DNA of 7,615 bases, from the NCBI GenBank assembly GCA_946613955.1, contig CAMOGC010000079.1, positions 1-7,615 on the forward strand, in the 5' to 3' direction. Shown here one piece after another: positions 1-6,169 of the stretch; position 1 is the first letter of the stretch, and every line of letters begins with the position of its first letter. The position numbers and the translations under genes were made by a program. Source of the stretch: an uncultured Clostridia bacterium (GTDB lineage: Bacteria; Bacillota_A; Clostridia; Christensenellales; Aristaeellaceae). The notes under the pieces are model-generated. The model was not told the DNA's origin, made no database searches, and saw only the letters and a list, made by a program, of their open reading frames with translations.

Positions 1-2
1 TC

Positions 3-359
3 ATCGCCTCCATCTGCGACGAGGTGATCGTCATGTACGCCGGCGGCGTGTGCGAGCGGGGGACCACCGACGCGATTTTCTATCACGCGAAGCACGAGTA
101 TACCAAGGGGCTCATGCGCTCCATCCCCGACATGAGCGATGACGAAAAGACGCCCCTGATTCCCATCAGCGGGACCCCGATCGATCTGCTGAACATGCCC
201 TCCGGCTGTCCCTTCGCCCCCCGGTGCGACCGGGCGATGAAGATCTGCCTGCAGGAGAAGCCAAAGGAATACTGGGTCGGGCATGATCACAAGTCCGCCT
301 GCTGGATGAACGTGAAGGAGGGCGTCTGCTATACCGAGCGCCCGGAGGAGGAAGGATAA
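3..359 (+). CDS. oppD: Oligopeptide ABC transporter ATP-binding protein OppD, C-terminal part (5' truncated by window edge)
   Basis: This is the last 118 codons of an ATPase that powers peptide import at the inner face of the membrane. The Walker and signature motifs lie outside the window. What remains begins just after the H-loop region, with ICDEVIVMYAGGVCERGTT, the usual end of the nucleotide-binding domain in OppD/DppD. The oligopeptide-transporter C-terminal extension follows, with SGCPFAPRCDRAMKIC and a later SACW. These four cysteines match the pattern of the OppD/OppF tail, which in at least one mycobacterial OppD holds an iron-sulfur cluster; that role here is inference. The stop codon overlaps the next start by one base (TAATG), so oppD and oppF are translationally coupled. 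OppD versus DppD cannot be separated from this fragment. Confidence 0.9.
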   Translation: MASICDEVIVMYAGGVCERGTTDAIFYHAKHEYTKGLMRSIPDMSDDEKTPLIPISGTPIDLLNMPSGCPFAPRCDRAMKICLQEKPKEYWVGHDHKSACWMNVKEGVCYTERPEEEG

Positions 360-1348
360 TGGCGATGGAAAAGACGGGCCGGCCGGATCCCGAGTATCTG
401 GTGCAGGTGGATCATCTGAAGGAATACTTTCCCATCTCCACCGGCTTCCTGAAAACGACCATGCTCAAGGCCGTGGATGACGTTTCCTTTAAAATCCGCC
501 GGGGCGAAACCCTGGGGCTGGTGGGCGAAAGCGGATGCGGCAAGACCACCGTCGGCCGGACCCTGCTCCACCTCTATGAGCCCACCGCCGGGGACATCTG
601 GTTTGACGGCCAGAAAATCGGCAGCCGGGAATCCCTGCGGGAATTCCGCAAGCGCGCCCAGATGGTGTTCCAGGATCCCTATTCCTCCCTGAACCCCCGC
701 ATGACCGTCGCCGACATCGTGGCCGAGCCCATCGATGTGCACAATCTGTGCAAAACGAAGCAGGAGCGGGAGGAGCGCATCCGCGAGCTGATGAGCATCG
801 TCGGCCTGAACACGGAGCACGCCACCCGTTACGCCCACGAGTTCTCCGGCGGCCAGCGCCAGCGCATCGGCATCGCCCGGGCCCTGGCCTCCCGGCCGGA
901 ATTCATCGTCTGCGACGAGCCGGTTTCCGCCCTGGACGTGTCCATCCAGGCCCAGGTGATCAACATGCTGGAGGAGCTGCAGCATAAGATGGGGCTTACC
1001 TATCTTTTCATCGCCCATGACATCAGCGTCGTCAAGCATATTTCCAACCGCATCGCCGTCATGTACCTGGGGCATATGATGGAAATGGCCTCCGCCAACG
1101 AGCTGACGGGCCATCCCCTGCATCCCTATACCGTCTCCCTCATGAGCGCCGTGCCCATTCCGGATCCCCGGGAAAGCCGGAAGCAGCACCGCATCGTCCT
1201 GGAGGGCGACGTGCCCAGCCCCCTGAAGGTGCCCAGCGGCTGTCCCTTCCGGACCCGCTGCTCCCGCGCGACGAAGCAGTGCGCGCAGAGCTGCCCCAAG
1301 ATGCAGGAGGTGGCGCCGGGGCATTTCGTGGCCTGCCACAACCTGTGA
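359..1348 (+). CDS. oppF: Oligopeptide ABC transporter ATP-binding protein OppF
   Basis: This is the second ATPase subunit of the peptide importer, expected to pair with OppD under the two permeases. The 329-residue length is normal for the family. Walker [10 protein letters not shown] is at residues 56-64, the Q-loop glutamine at 105, the signature FSGGQ at 162-166, Walker B FIVCDEP at 182-188 with the SALD D-loop following, and the switch histidine at 220. The C-terminal extension has GCPFRTRC and three more cysteines (308, 312, 326), similar to the OppD tail. The start at 359 overlaps the oppD stop by one base, and GGAGGAGG lies just upstream (345-352). It is followed by a 115-base gap with a hairpin, then oppA. 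All ATPase motifs are intact, so it should be functional. Confidence 0.95.
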   Translation: MAMEKTGRPDPEYLVQVDHLKEYFPISTGFLKTTMLKAVDDVSFKIRRGETLGLVGESGCGKTTVGRTLLHLYEPTAGDIWFDGQKIGSRESLREFRKRAQMVFQDPYSSLNPRMTVADIVAEPIDVHNLCKTKQEREERIRELMSIVGLNTEHATRYAHEFSGGQRQRIGIARALASRPEFIVCDEPVSALDVSIQAQVINMLEELQHKMGLTYLFIAHDISVVKHISNRIAVMYLGHMMEMASANELTGHPLHPYTVSLMSAVPIPDPRESRKQHRIVLEGDVPSPLKVPSGCPFRTRCSRATKQCAQSCPKMQEVAPGHFVACHNL

Positions 1349-1382
1349 CGGACTCCGGGTTCATTCCGCGGCCCGCAGGCAC

Positions 1383-1399
1383 CCGTGACGCGGTCACGG
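1383..1399 (+). promoter_or_regulatory. Intercistronic hairpin between oppF and oppA
   Basis: A perfect 7-bp stem, CCGTGAC / GTCACGG, with a 3-base loop lies in the 115-base gap between oppF and oppA. No U-run follows, so it is not an intrinsic terminator. A 9-base direct repeat ACGGACTCC (1348-1356 and 1396-1404) flanks and overlaps it. A second possible stem, CGGGT (1356-1360) with ACCCG (1381-1385), competes with it. It may act in mRNA processing or protection so that oppA is expressed above the ATPases; that function is inference. I see no convincing sigma-A promoter in the gap. Confidence 0.5.
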
Positions 1400-1463
1400 A
1401 CTCCATTTCGTGTTTCGCGCCGAAAGGCGAGAACAAATATCATTTCATGAAGGAGGAACTCCC

Positions 1464-3233
1464 ATGAAGAAACTCGTTTCTCTTCTCCTGGCCCTGACCA
1501 TGGTGCTGGGCATGGCGTCCTTCGCCTCCGCAGAGGAAGGCAAGGTTGTCAGCCTGTTCCTTGGCGGCGGCACGCCCCTGTCCATGGATCCCGCGCTGAA
1601 CAGCGCTTCCGCCGGATCCAACATCATCCGCAGCGCCTTCGCCGGGCTGACCGGATTCCAGTACAACGCTGACGGCGAGCCCGTCATGGCTCCCGAAATC
1701 GCGGAATCCTACGAAGTCTCCGCCGACGGCCTGACCTACAGCTTCGTGCTCCGCGAAGGCCTGAAGTGGTCCGACGGCACCGACTGCACCGCGTCCCAGA
1801 TCAAGGCTTCCTGGGAGCGCGCTGCTTCCGCCGAGCTGGGCGCCGACTATGGCTTCCTGTTCGACGTGATCAGCCGGAAGGATGACGGTTCCCTGGATAT
1901 CGACGTGGACGACGCGGCCCGGACCTTCGTGGTTCATCTGCCGAGCCCCTGCGCCTATTTCCTGGATCTGTGCGCCTTCGTTCCCTTCTACCCCGTGCGG
2001 GTGGATCTGGCCGACAATGAAGGCAAGTGGGCCATCAACCCCGAGACCGCCGTTGGTCTGGGCGCCTTCAGGATGACCAAGTACGCCGTGGACGATGTGA
2101 TTTCCTTCGAAAAGAACCCCTATTACTGGAACGCCGACGCCGTGAAGCTGGCGGGCCTGAATTTCTATCTTTCCGAGGACAACACCGCTATCCTGACGGC
2201 CTACGAAAACAACACCGTGCAGTACATTCAGTCCATCTCCTCTTCCGAGTTTGATCGGCTGAACGCCACCTATCCCGGTGAGCTGGAGTTCTATCCGACC
2301 CAGGGCACCTATTACATCCTGTTCAACGTTTACAAGGATCTGAGCCCCGCCGCCAAGCAGCTGACGGTGCAGGAGCAGAGCAAAGCCCGTTTCGCCCTCG
2401 GCCAGCTGGTCAACCGCTATGAAGTGGCGACCTTCATCACCAAGGGCGGCGAAGTGCCCGCCACCGGCTTCTACCCCGTGGGTCTGGCCGACGGCCTGAA
2501 CAGCGACGTCCGCGCCGCCGAGGGCTACGGCACCTGGTACACCGGCACCAACGAGGAATCCGAAGTGAACCCCGATTACACCAAGGATCAGGTGGAAGCG
2601 CTCCAGACCCTGATTGATCTGGGCTATCCCTACACCGGATCCATCGAGGGCGGCGACCTGAAGTTCACCGACTTCCCCTCCATCGAGTTCGCCTTCAACA
2701 ACAGCGGCAACAACGCCCTGATCATCCAGTATGTCCAGGAGACCTGGAGCCGCTTCGGCATCACCGGTACCGTCAACCAGGAAGCCTGGGCCACCCTGCA
2801 GAGCAAGCTGAAGGCCGGCGACGCGGAAGCCGCCCGTATGGGCTGGGTTGCCGACTTCAACGACGTTGTGAACTTCCTGGAGATCTTCATCTCCGCCAGC
2901 GGCAACAACTATCCGCGGCTGGGCCGGGAGATCGGGGACTATACCCGGAATTCCGATGTGACCAAGGATGCCGGTATCGGCGCCTACTGGGGACCGGAAG
3001 GCAACCAGACCTGGGCCGACGCCTATGATTCCGTCGTCACCGCCGTCAAGCTGTCCACCAACCCCGAAGAGCGCGCCAAGCTGGCGGCCGAAGCCGAGAA
3101 GATCCTGATGGCCACCGGCAGCGTCGCTCCGCTGTACTACTACACCACCCCCCAGATGCTCAAGCCCACTGTCCACAACGTGATCCGTCTGGCCACCGGC
3201 GACGTCATCTGGACCTACGCGACCGTGGACTGA
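1464..3233 (+). CDS. oppA: Oligopeptide-binding extracytoplasmic protein OppA (SBP family 5)
   Basis: This is the 589-residue substrate-binding protein that captures peptides outside the membrane and delivers them to the Opp permease. The start at 1464 is chosen because AGGAGG (1451-1456) sits 7 nt upstream and the product then begins with a clean signal peptide, MKKLVSLLLALTMVLGMASF, ending ASA before Glu24. An upstream in-frame start at 1410 would bury this signal. The family-5 signature GLTYSFVLREGLKWSDGT is at residues 89-106, and the C-terminal lobe and overall length fit OppA/DppA. There is no lipobox cysteine, unlike most Gram-positive OppA proteins, so membrane anchoring is unexplained. 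The gene is last in its operon and is followed by a strong terminator. The peptide length preference cannot be read from the sequence. Confidence 0.93.
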   Translation: MKKLVSLLLALTMVLGMASFASAEEGKVVSLFLGGGTPLSMDPALNSASAGSNIIRSAFAGLTGFQYNADGEPVMAPEIAESYEVSADGLTYSFVLREGLKWSDGTDCTASQIKASWERAASAELGADYGFLFDVISRKDDGSLDIDVDDAARTFVVHLPSPCAYFLDLCAFVPFYPVRVDLADNEGKWAINPETAVGLGAFRMTKYAVDDVISFEKNPYYWNADAVKLAGLNFYLSEDNTAILTAYENNTVQYIQSISSSEFDRLNATYPGELEFYPTQGTYYILFNVYKDLSPAAKQLTVQEQSKARFALGQLVNRYEVATFITKGGEVPATGFYPVGLADGLNSDVRAAEGYGTWYTGTNEESEVNPDYTKDQVEALQTLIDLGYPYTGSIEGGDLKFTDFPSIEFAFNNSGNNALIIQYVQETWSRFGITGTVNQEAWATLQSKLKAGDAEAARMGWVADFNDVVNFLEIFISASGNNYPRLGREIGDYTRNSDVTKDAGIGAYWGPEGNQTWADAYDSVVTAVKLSTNPEERAKLAAEAEKILMATGSVAPLYYYTTPQMLKPTVHNVIRLATGDVIWTYATVD

Positions 3234-3265
3234 TCAGCCTGCGCTGAATCGGATAACGGTTTCCG

Positions 3266-3301
3266 CCCGGATTCCTCTGCGTGAGGAATCCGGGTTTTTT
3301 T
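3266..3301 (+). terminator. Intrinsic terminator of the opp operon
   Basis: A perfect 12-bp GC-rich stem, CCCGGATTCCTC (3266-3277) with GAGGAATCCGGG (3283-3294), has a 5-base loop and is followed directly by seven T. It starts 33 bases after the oppA stop. There is no A-run on its 5' side, so it should work only for + strand transcription. Confidence 0.95.
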
Positions 3302-3364
3302 ATCGTCCGGTTGGTCATGGTTCGTCCCCTGCCATCCGCGATCTTTTCTGCGTATATATTACAG

Positions 3365-3390
3365 GAAGGCTGAAAAAAAGAAGAGCCTTC
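3365..3390 (+). promoter_or_regulatory. Hairpin upstream of the small peptide gene, with weak -10-like element
   Basis: A 7-bp stem GAAGGCT (3365-3371) / AGCCTTC (3384-3390) with a purine-rich 12-base loop ends exactly before the ATG at 3391. It would hinder initiation there, which favours one of the internal starts. A TATATT box at 3355-3360 could be a -10 element, but no good -35 is seen at the right distance. The promoter is therefore only suggested. Confidence 0.35.
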
Positions 3391-3492
3391 ATGAAAAGGT
3401 TCCCCGCGAAAGAAGCCCGAAAAAATGTGTGGATGCTTATCCAGCCTGAAAGCACCGGTATCGGGCAAATCAGAAGAAAGGCGGAAGAAAAG

Positions 3493-3765
3493 ATGGAAAC
3501 AAAGATGGAGACTGAAAGCATGGAAACGGAAAAGAAAGCCTTAAGCCCGGAAGAAATCAATCTGGAAGAAATGGATCAGGCTGCCGGCGGGAGAAAATTC
3601 CCATCTAAGGAGATCGTGGGTATCATTTCGAGCGCTGTCTGCGGCGGGCATGATTGGGTCCAAACCGGCCGGGAAAGGGAACGTTCATTCTTTGTCTTCT
3701 GGTCGAAGCACCAGCATCAGTATATTTGCTCCAAGTGCGGCGAAAAATGCTGGAAGGATGATTAA
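3493..3765 (+). CDS. Small double-glycine-leader peptide with CxxH...CxxC zinc-ribbon-like core (unrecognised family)
   Basis: I do not recognise a named family. From ATG 3493 the product is 90 residues; 3391 (124 aa) and 3520 (81 aa) are alternative starts. The 3493 start has GGAAG 5 nt upstream, 3520 has GGAG 9 nt upstream, and 3391 lacks a clear site. The N-terminal part is highly charged and ends in SPEEINLEEMDQAAGG, which resembles the double-glycine leader of exported bacteriocin or Nif11-type precursors. Cleavage after GG would leave a 57-residue basic peptide. That core has CGGH-DW and, near its end, YICSKCGEKCW, giving a CxxH plus CxxC pattern suited to binding one zinc. No ABC peptidase-transporter or modification enzyme is nearby. 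The gene is clearly less GC-rich than its neighbours, which suggests acquisition by transfer. It could instead be a cytosolic zinc-ribbon protein. Confidence 0.6.
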   Translation: METKMETESMETEKKALSPEEINLEEMDQAAGGRKFPSKEIVGIISSAVCGGHDWVQTGRERERSFFVFWSKHQHQYICSKCGEKCWKDD

Positions 3766-3773
3766 GGTTTTAT

Positions 3774-3808
3774 GGGGCTGGCTTCAGAGAAAGTCATGCC
3801 CCTTTTTT
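3774..3808 (+). terminator. Intrinsic terminator of the small peptide gene, embedded in the 3' end of the convergent ATPase gene
   Basis: Stem GGGGC-TGGCTT (3774-3784) pairs with AAGTCA (3791-3796) and GCCCC (3798-3802), with one bulged T and one G-U pair. The loop is CAGAGA and six T follow (3803-3808). It begins 8 bases after the stop at 3763-3765. On the opposite strand the same DNA encodes the last residues and stop codon of the ATPase, and no U-run follows in that direction, so it works one way only. Confidence 0.85.
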
Positions 3809-4551
3809 CTGCGGGAGGCATAGGTAAAGCTCTGGAGGAACTGCCGGGCCCGCTCCGTCTTCGGCTCCCGGAAAAAATCCCCGGGCGCGCCTTCCTCCAC
3901 GATCTGCCCCTGCTCCATGAAAATCACCCGATCCGAAACCGCCTCGGCGAAGCGCATCTCGTGGGTCACGATGGCCATCGTCCGGCCTTCCTCCGCCAGA
4001 TCCACCACCACGTTGAGCACCTCGGACACCATCTCCGGGTCCAGGGCCGCGGTAATCTCGTCCAGCAGCAGCATTTCCGGATGCATCAGCAGCGCCCGCA
4101 CCAGGGCCACCCGCTGCTTCTGCCCGCCGGAGAGGGTTCTGGGCAGCGCCTCCGCCTTCTCCGCCAGGCCGACCCGCTTCAGCATCTCCATGGCCTCCGC
4201 CCGGACCTCCTCCGCCGGCCGCTTCAATGCTTTCGTCGGGCCAAGCAGCAGGTTGTCCATCACCTTCATATGCGGAAAAAGATCGTAGTTCTGGAAGACC
4301 ATCCCGATCTTCTGGCGCACCAGATGGATGTTCTTCCGCTCGTCGGAAATCTTCTGATCCCGCAGCCAGATTTCCCCCCGGTCGATCTCCTCCAGCCCGT
4401 TGATGCAGCGCAGCAGCGTGCTTTTCCCGCATCCGCTGGGGCCGATGATCACGACCACCTCGCCCGGATGAATCTCCAGGCTGATGCCCCGGAGCACCTC
4501 CGTCCCCTCGAAGGATTTATGAATATCGTTGACCCGAAGGATCGCTTCCAT
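3784..4551 (-). CDS. Polar amino acid (probable cysteine/cystine) ABC transporter ATP-binding protein
   Basis: This is the ATPase of the cysteine-type importer, 255 residues, acting as a dimer on the cytoplasmic side. The start at 4551 is chosen because AAAGGAG (4559-4565) lies 7 nt upstream; an ATG at 4569 lies ahead of that site. Walker [10 protein letters not shown] is at 37-45, the Q-loop glutamine at 87, the signature LSGGQ at 140-144, Walker B LLLDE at 161-165, and the switch histidine at 197. The order of motifs and the length fit the GlnQ/HisP class. Small departures from the usual text are ALVRAL after the signature and [12 protein letters not shown] where many relatives have DEPTSALDPEMV; all catalytic residues remain. 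It is the last gene of the operon, 136 bases after the second permease. Its final codons overlap the convergent terminator. No terminator for this strand is evident downstream. Confidence 0.93.
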   Translation of the reverse strand: MEAILRVNDIHKSFEGTEVLRGISLEIHPGEVVVIIGPSGCGKSTLLRCINGLEEIDRGEIWLRDQKISDERKNIHLVRQKIGMVFQNYDLFPHMKVMDNLLLGPTKALKRPAEEVRAEAMEMLKRVGLAEKAEALPRTLSGGQKQRVALVRALLMHPEMLLLDEITAALDPEMVSEVLNVVVDLAEEGRTMAIVTHEMRFAEAVSDRVIFMEQGQIVEEGAPGDFFREPKTERARQFLQSFTYASRRKKGHDFL

Positions 4552-4583
4552 GAAGACACTCCTTTGCATTCAGCATGATGGAT

Positions 4584-4655
4584 TCACCGCCCCGATCGGG
4601 CGCCCGGTCTCCGGCGGTTTTCCCGCGTTTTTTCATCCGCGTACGCCGGGTTCAT
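4584..4655 (-). CDS. Possible 23-codon ORF in the permease-ATPase gap (unproven)
   Basis: The 136-base gap between the second permease and the ATPase contains an ATG at 4655 with GGAGG 6 nt upstream. It opens a 23-residue basic reading frame (MNPAYADEKTRENRRR...) that stops at 4584-4586. The ribosome binding site is good, but the peptide resembles nothing I know and the region also has GC-rich self-complementary runs (for example CCCGATCGGG). It may be an untranslated spacer. Confidence 0.15.
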   Translation of the reverse strand: MNPAYADEKTRENRRRPGARSGR

Positions 4656-4687
4656 CTCCGCCCTCCGCGTCCGGGGGTTCCCCCGCC

Positions 4688-5362
4688 TCAGCTGGCCCAT
4701 CGCTTTTCCAGCCGGGCCGCCGCCAGGGAAATGGGCCAGCAGATCAGGAAATACAGCAGAAACACCGTCCCGTAAACCCAGAAGGCGGCGGAAGGCACCC
4801 GGTAAAACTGGCCGATAATCTGCTGGCCCACCTTCAGCACCTCCGTTACGTTGATCATCTTGACCAGCGCGGTGGTCTTGATGATCCGGGTGGACAGGTT
4901 GATGGCCTGGGGAAGCAGCCGCCGCATCGTCTGGGGCAGAAGCACATATCGGTTGATCTGCGCCCGGGTCAGCCCCAGGGCCGCGGCGCTCTCCCGCTGA
5001 TGCTTCGGAATGGAGGTCAGCGCGCCCCGGAACAGGTCGCCCATCTCCGCCGTTCCCCAGAAGGAAAAGACGATGATCGCGCTGGCCTCCCCCTCGATGT
5101 TCCATCCGAAAAGCCGGGACAAGCCGAAATAAACCAGATACAGCAGCACCAGCTGGGGCATGAACCGCACGATCTCCAGCCAGATCCGGCAGATCGCCCG
5201 GGGCGCTTTCCGCCGGCTCATCATCATCAGGCCAAAGAGAAGTCCCAGCACGGACGAAATGCCGATGGTGATCAGGGCGATCCGCAGCGTGACCCACAGG
5301 CCCATCAGCAGCCGCTGAAAGTTGATTCCCTTAAACAGAACGCTGATTCCCAAATCCTGCAT
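4688..5362 (-). CDS. Polar amino acid (probable cysteine/cystine) ABC transporter permease, second subunit
   Basis: This is an inner-membrane permease of 224 residues in the HisM/GlnP class, forming a heterodimer with the product of the preceding gene. The start at 5362 is set by AAAGGAGG (5370-5377) 7 nt upstream; an earlier in-frame ATG at 5383 has no such site. Hydrophobic segments are seen at about residues 17-47, 66-83, 93-102 and 194-215. The EAA coupling loop, which contacts the ATPase, runs about 124-150 and includes ALGLTRAQINRYVLLPQTM. The gene overlaps the end of the preceding permease gene by 32 bases, so translation is probably coupled. The C-terminus (WPISLAAARLEKRW) is clearly related to that of the partner (LPISLAATFVERRL), which indicates an old duplication. 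Confidence 0.92.
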   Translation of the reverse strand: MQDLGISVLFKGINFQRLLMGLWVTLRIALITIGISSVLGLLFGLMMMSRRKAPRAICRIWLEIVRFMPQLVLLYLVYFGLSRLFGWNIEGEASAIIVFSFWGTAEMGDLFRGALTSIPKHQRESAAALGLTRAQINRYVLLPQTMRRLLPQAINLSTRIIKTTALVKMINVTEVLKVGQQIIGQFYRVPSAAFWVYGTVFLLYFLICWPISLAAARLEKRWAS

Positions 5363-6002
5363 AGCGCAGCCTCCTTTCCACAAAGGTTGCCGCCAGTGAA
5401 ATGGGCAGCAGGATGATCAGATAGGCCACCACCAGCATGAACAGCACCTCGATGGTCCTGCCTCCGCTGGTGCGCAGCGTGTCCGCCACGTTCATCAGAT
5501 CCATCATCGCCAGCACGGAAAACACGCTGGTTTCCTTGATCAGGAAAATCACGTTGGCAAACAGCGCCGGCGCCGCCGTGGCCAGGGCCTGGGGCAAAAG
5601 CACGTATCGGATGGTCTGCCCCCGGGTCAGCCCCAGGCATTCCCCTGCCTCCCGCTGGCTCTTCTCGACCGATTCCAGCCCGCTGCGGAAGGCCTCCGCC
5701 ATATAGGCTCCGCCAAGAAACGTGAGGCCGATGACCGCGCAGGCCTCCGCGCTGAAGCGGATACCCACCCGGGGCAGGCCCGCGTAAAGAAAGAACAGCT
5801 GAACCAGCAGCGGCGTGTTCCGCGCCACCTCGATATATCCCCGGACGACGCCTTGCAATACAGGAACCCTGAAATACCGGATCAGGCAGCATACAAGCCC
5901 CAGCAGCAGGGAGCAGCCCACGCCCAGCAGGCCAAACCGAAGCGTCACCCCCGCCCCGGCCAGATAATCCGGCACATGGGCTCCGATGAATCCCCAGTCC
6001 AT
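5331..6002 (-). CDS. Polar amino acid (probable cysteine/cystine) ABC transporter permease, first subunit
   Basis: This is a membrane permease of 223 residues that forms the translocation path with the second permease. The start at 6002 is chosen because GGGAGG (6010-6015) lies 7 nt upstream. The frame is open up to 6125, but that extension is basic and runs through strong intergenic hairpins, so it is not coding. The family hallmark RNTPLLVQLFFLYAGLP is at residues 61-77. The EAA loop is about 118-142 (EAGECLGLTRGQTIRYVLLP). Hydrophobic segments lie near 17-42, 64-76, 87-99, 144-156 and 186-206. The last 32 bases overlap the start of the next permease gene. It is separated from the binding-protein gene by 167 bases with two hairpins. 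Confidence 0.92.
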   Translation of the reverse strand: MDWGFIGAHVPDYLAGAGVTLRFGLLGVGCSLLLGLVCCLIRYFRVPVLQGVVRGYIEVARNTPLLVQLFFLYAGLPRVGIRFSAEACAVIGLTFLGGAYMAEAFRSGLESVEKSQREAGECLGLTRGQTIRYVLLPQALATAAPALFANVIFLIKETSVFSVLAMMDLMNVADTLRTSGGRTIEVLFMLVVAYLIILLPISLAATFVERRLRYAGFGNQRSV

Positions 6003-6034
6003 GGGCAAACCTCCCTCCTCATAAACATCGAAAG

Positions 6035-6060
6035 GACGCCGCCCGTTTCCGAACGGCGTC
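6035..6060 (-). promoter_or_regulatory. Intercistronic hairpin upstream of the first permease
   Basis: GACGCCG (6035-6041) can pair with CGGCGTC (6054-6060), a 7-bp stem. An inner alternative, CCGTT/AACGG, shares the same bases. On the - strand only CCTTTC follows, which is too weak for a confident terminator. It may dampen read-through into the permease genes or stabilise the upstream mRNA end. Confidence 0.45.
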
Positions 6061-6109
6061 TGTAACGCCTTATGCCCCTTTCGGGTCTGTTCTCCGGAGG
6101 ACCGCCTCT

Positions 6110-6143
6110 GGCCGGCGCGGGCCATAAAGCCCCTTCGCCGGCC
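6110..6143 (-). promoter_or_regulatory. Strong GC hairpin between binding-protein and permease genes
   Basis: GGCCGGCG (6110-6117) pairs perfectly with CGCCGGCC (6136-6143). The stem can continue inside as GGGC (6119-6122) with GCCC (6129-6132). It lies 26 bases after the binding-protein stop on the - strand and has no U-run. Such a structure commonly protects the 3' end of a highly expressed binding-protein mRNA from exonucleases; that role here is inference. Confidence 0.55.
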
Positions 6144-6169
6144 GGGCCGTCTTCCCGGAGCCGCGTTCC

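Noticed and set aside
329..1339. Long antisense reading frame (336 codons) opposite oppF
   Set aside because: It is the mirror of a clear ATPase gene, with a composition typical of shadow frames and no recognisable motif.
1440..3176. Long antisense reading frame (578 codons) opposite oppA
   Set aside because: oppA has a signal peptide, a ribosome site and family motifs. The antisense frame is a by-product of GC-biased third positions, and its translation is Gly/Val/Gln-rich without recognisable domains.
3772..5416. Two + strand frames (3772-4578 and 4529-5416) across the importer genes
   Set aside because: They lie opposite the ATPase and permease genes with intact motifs, and their His/Pro/Gln-rich translations have no ribosome site or family features.
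6003..6125. N-terminal extension of the first permease
   Set aside because: The extension is basic, covers the intergenic hairpins, and a better start with GGGAGG 7 nt upstream exists at 6002.
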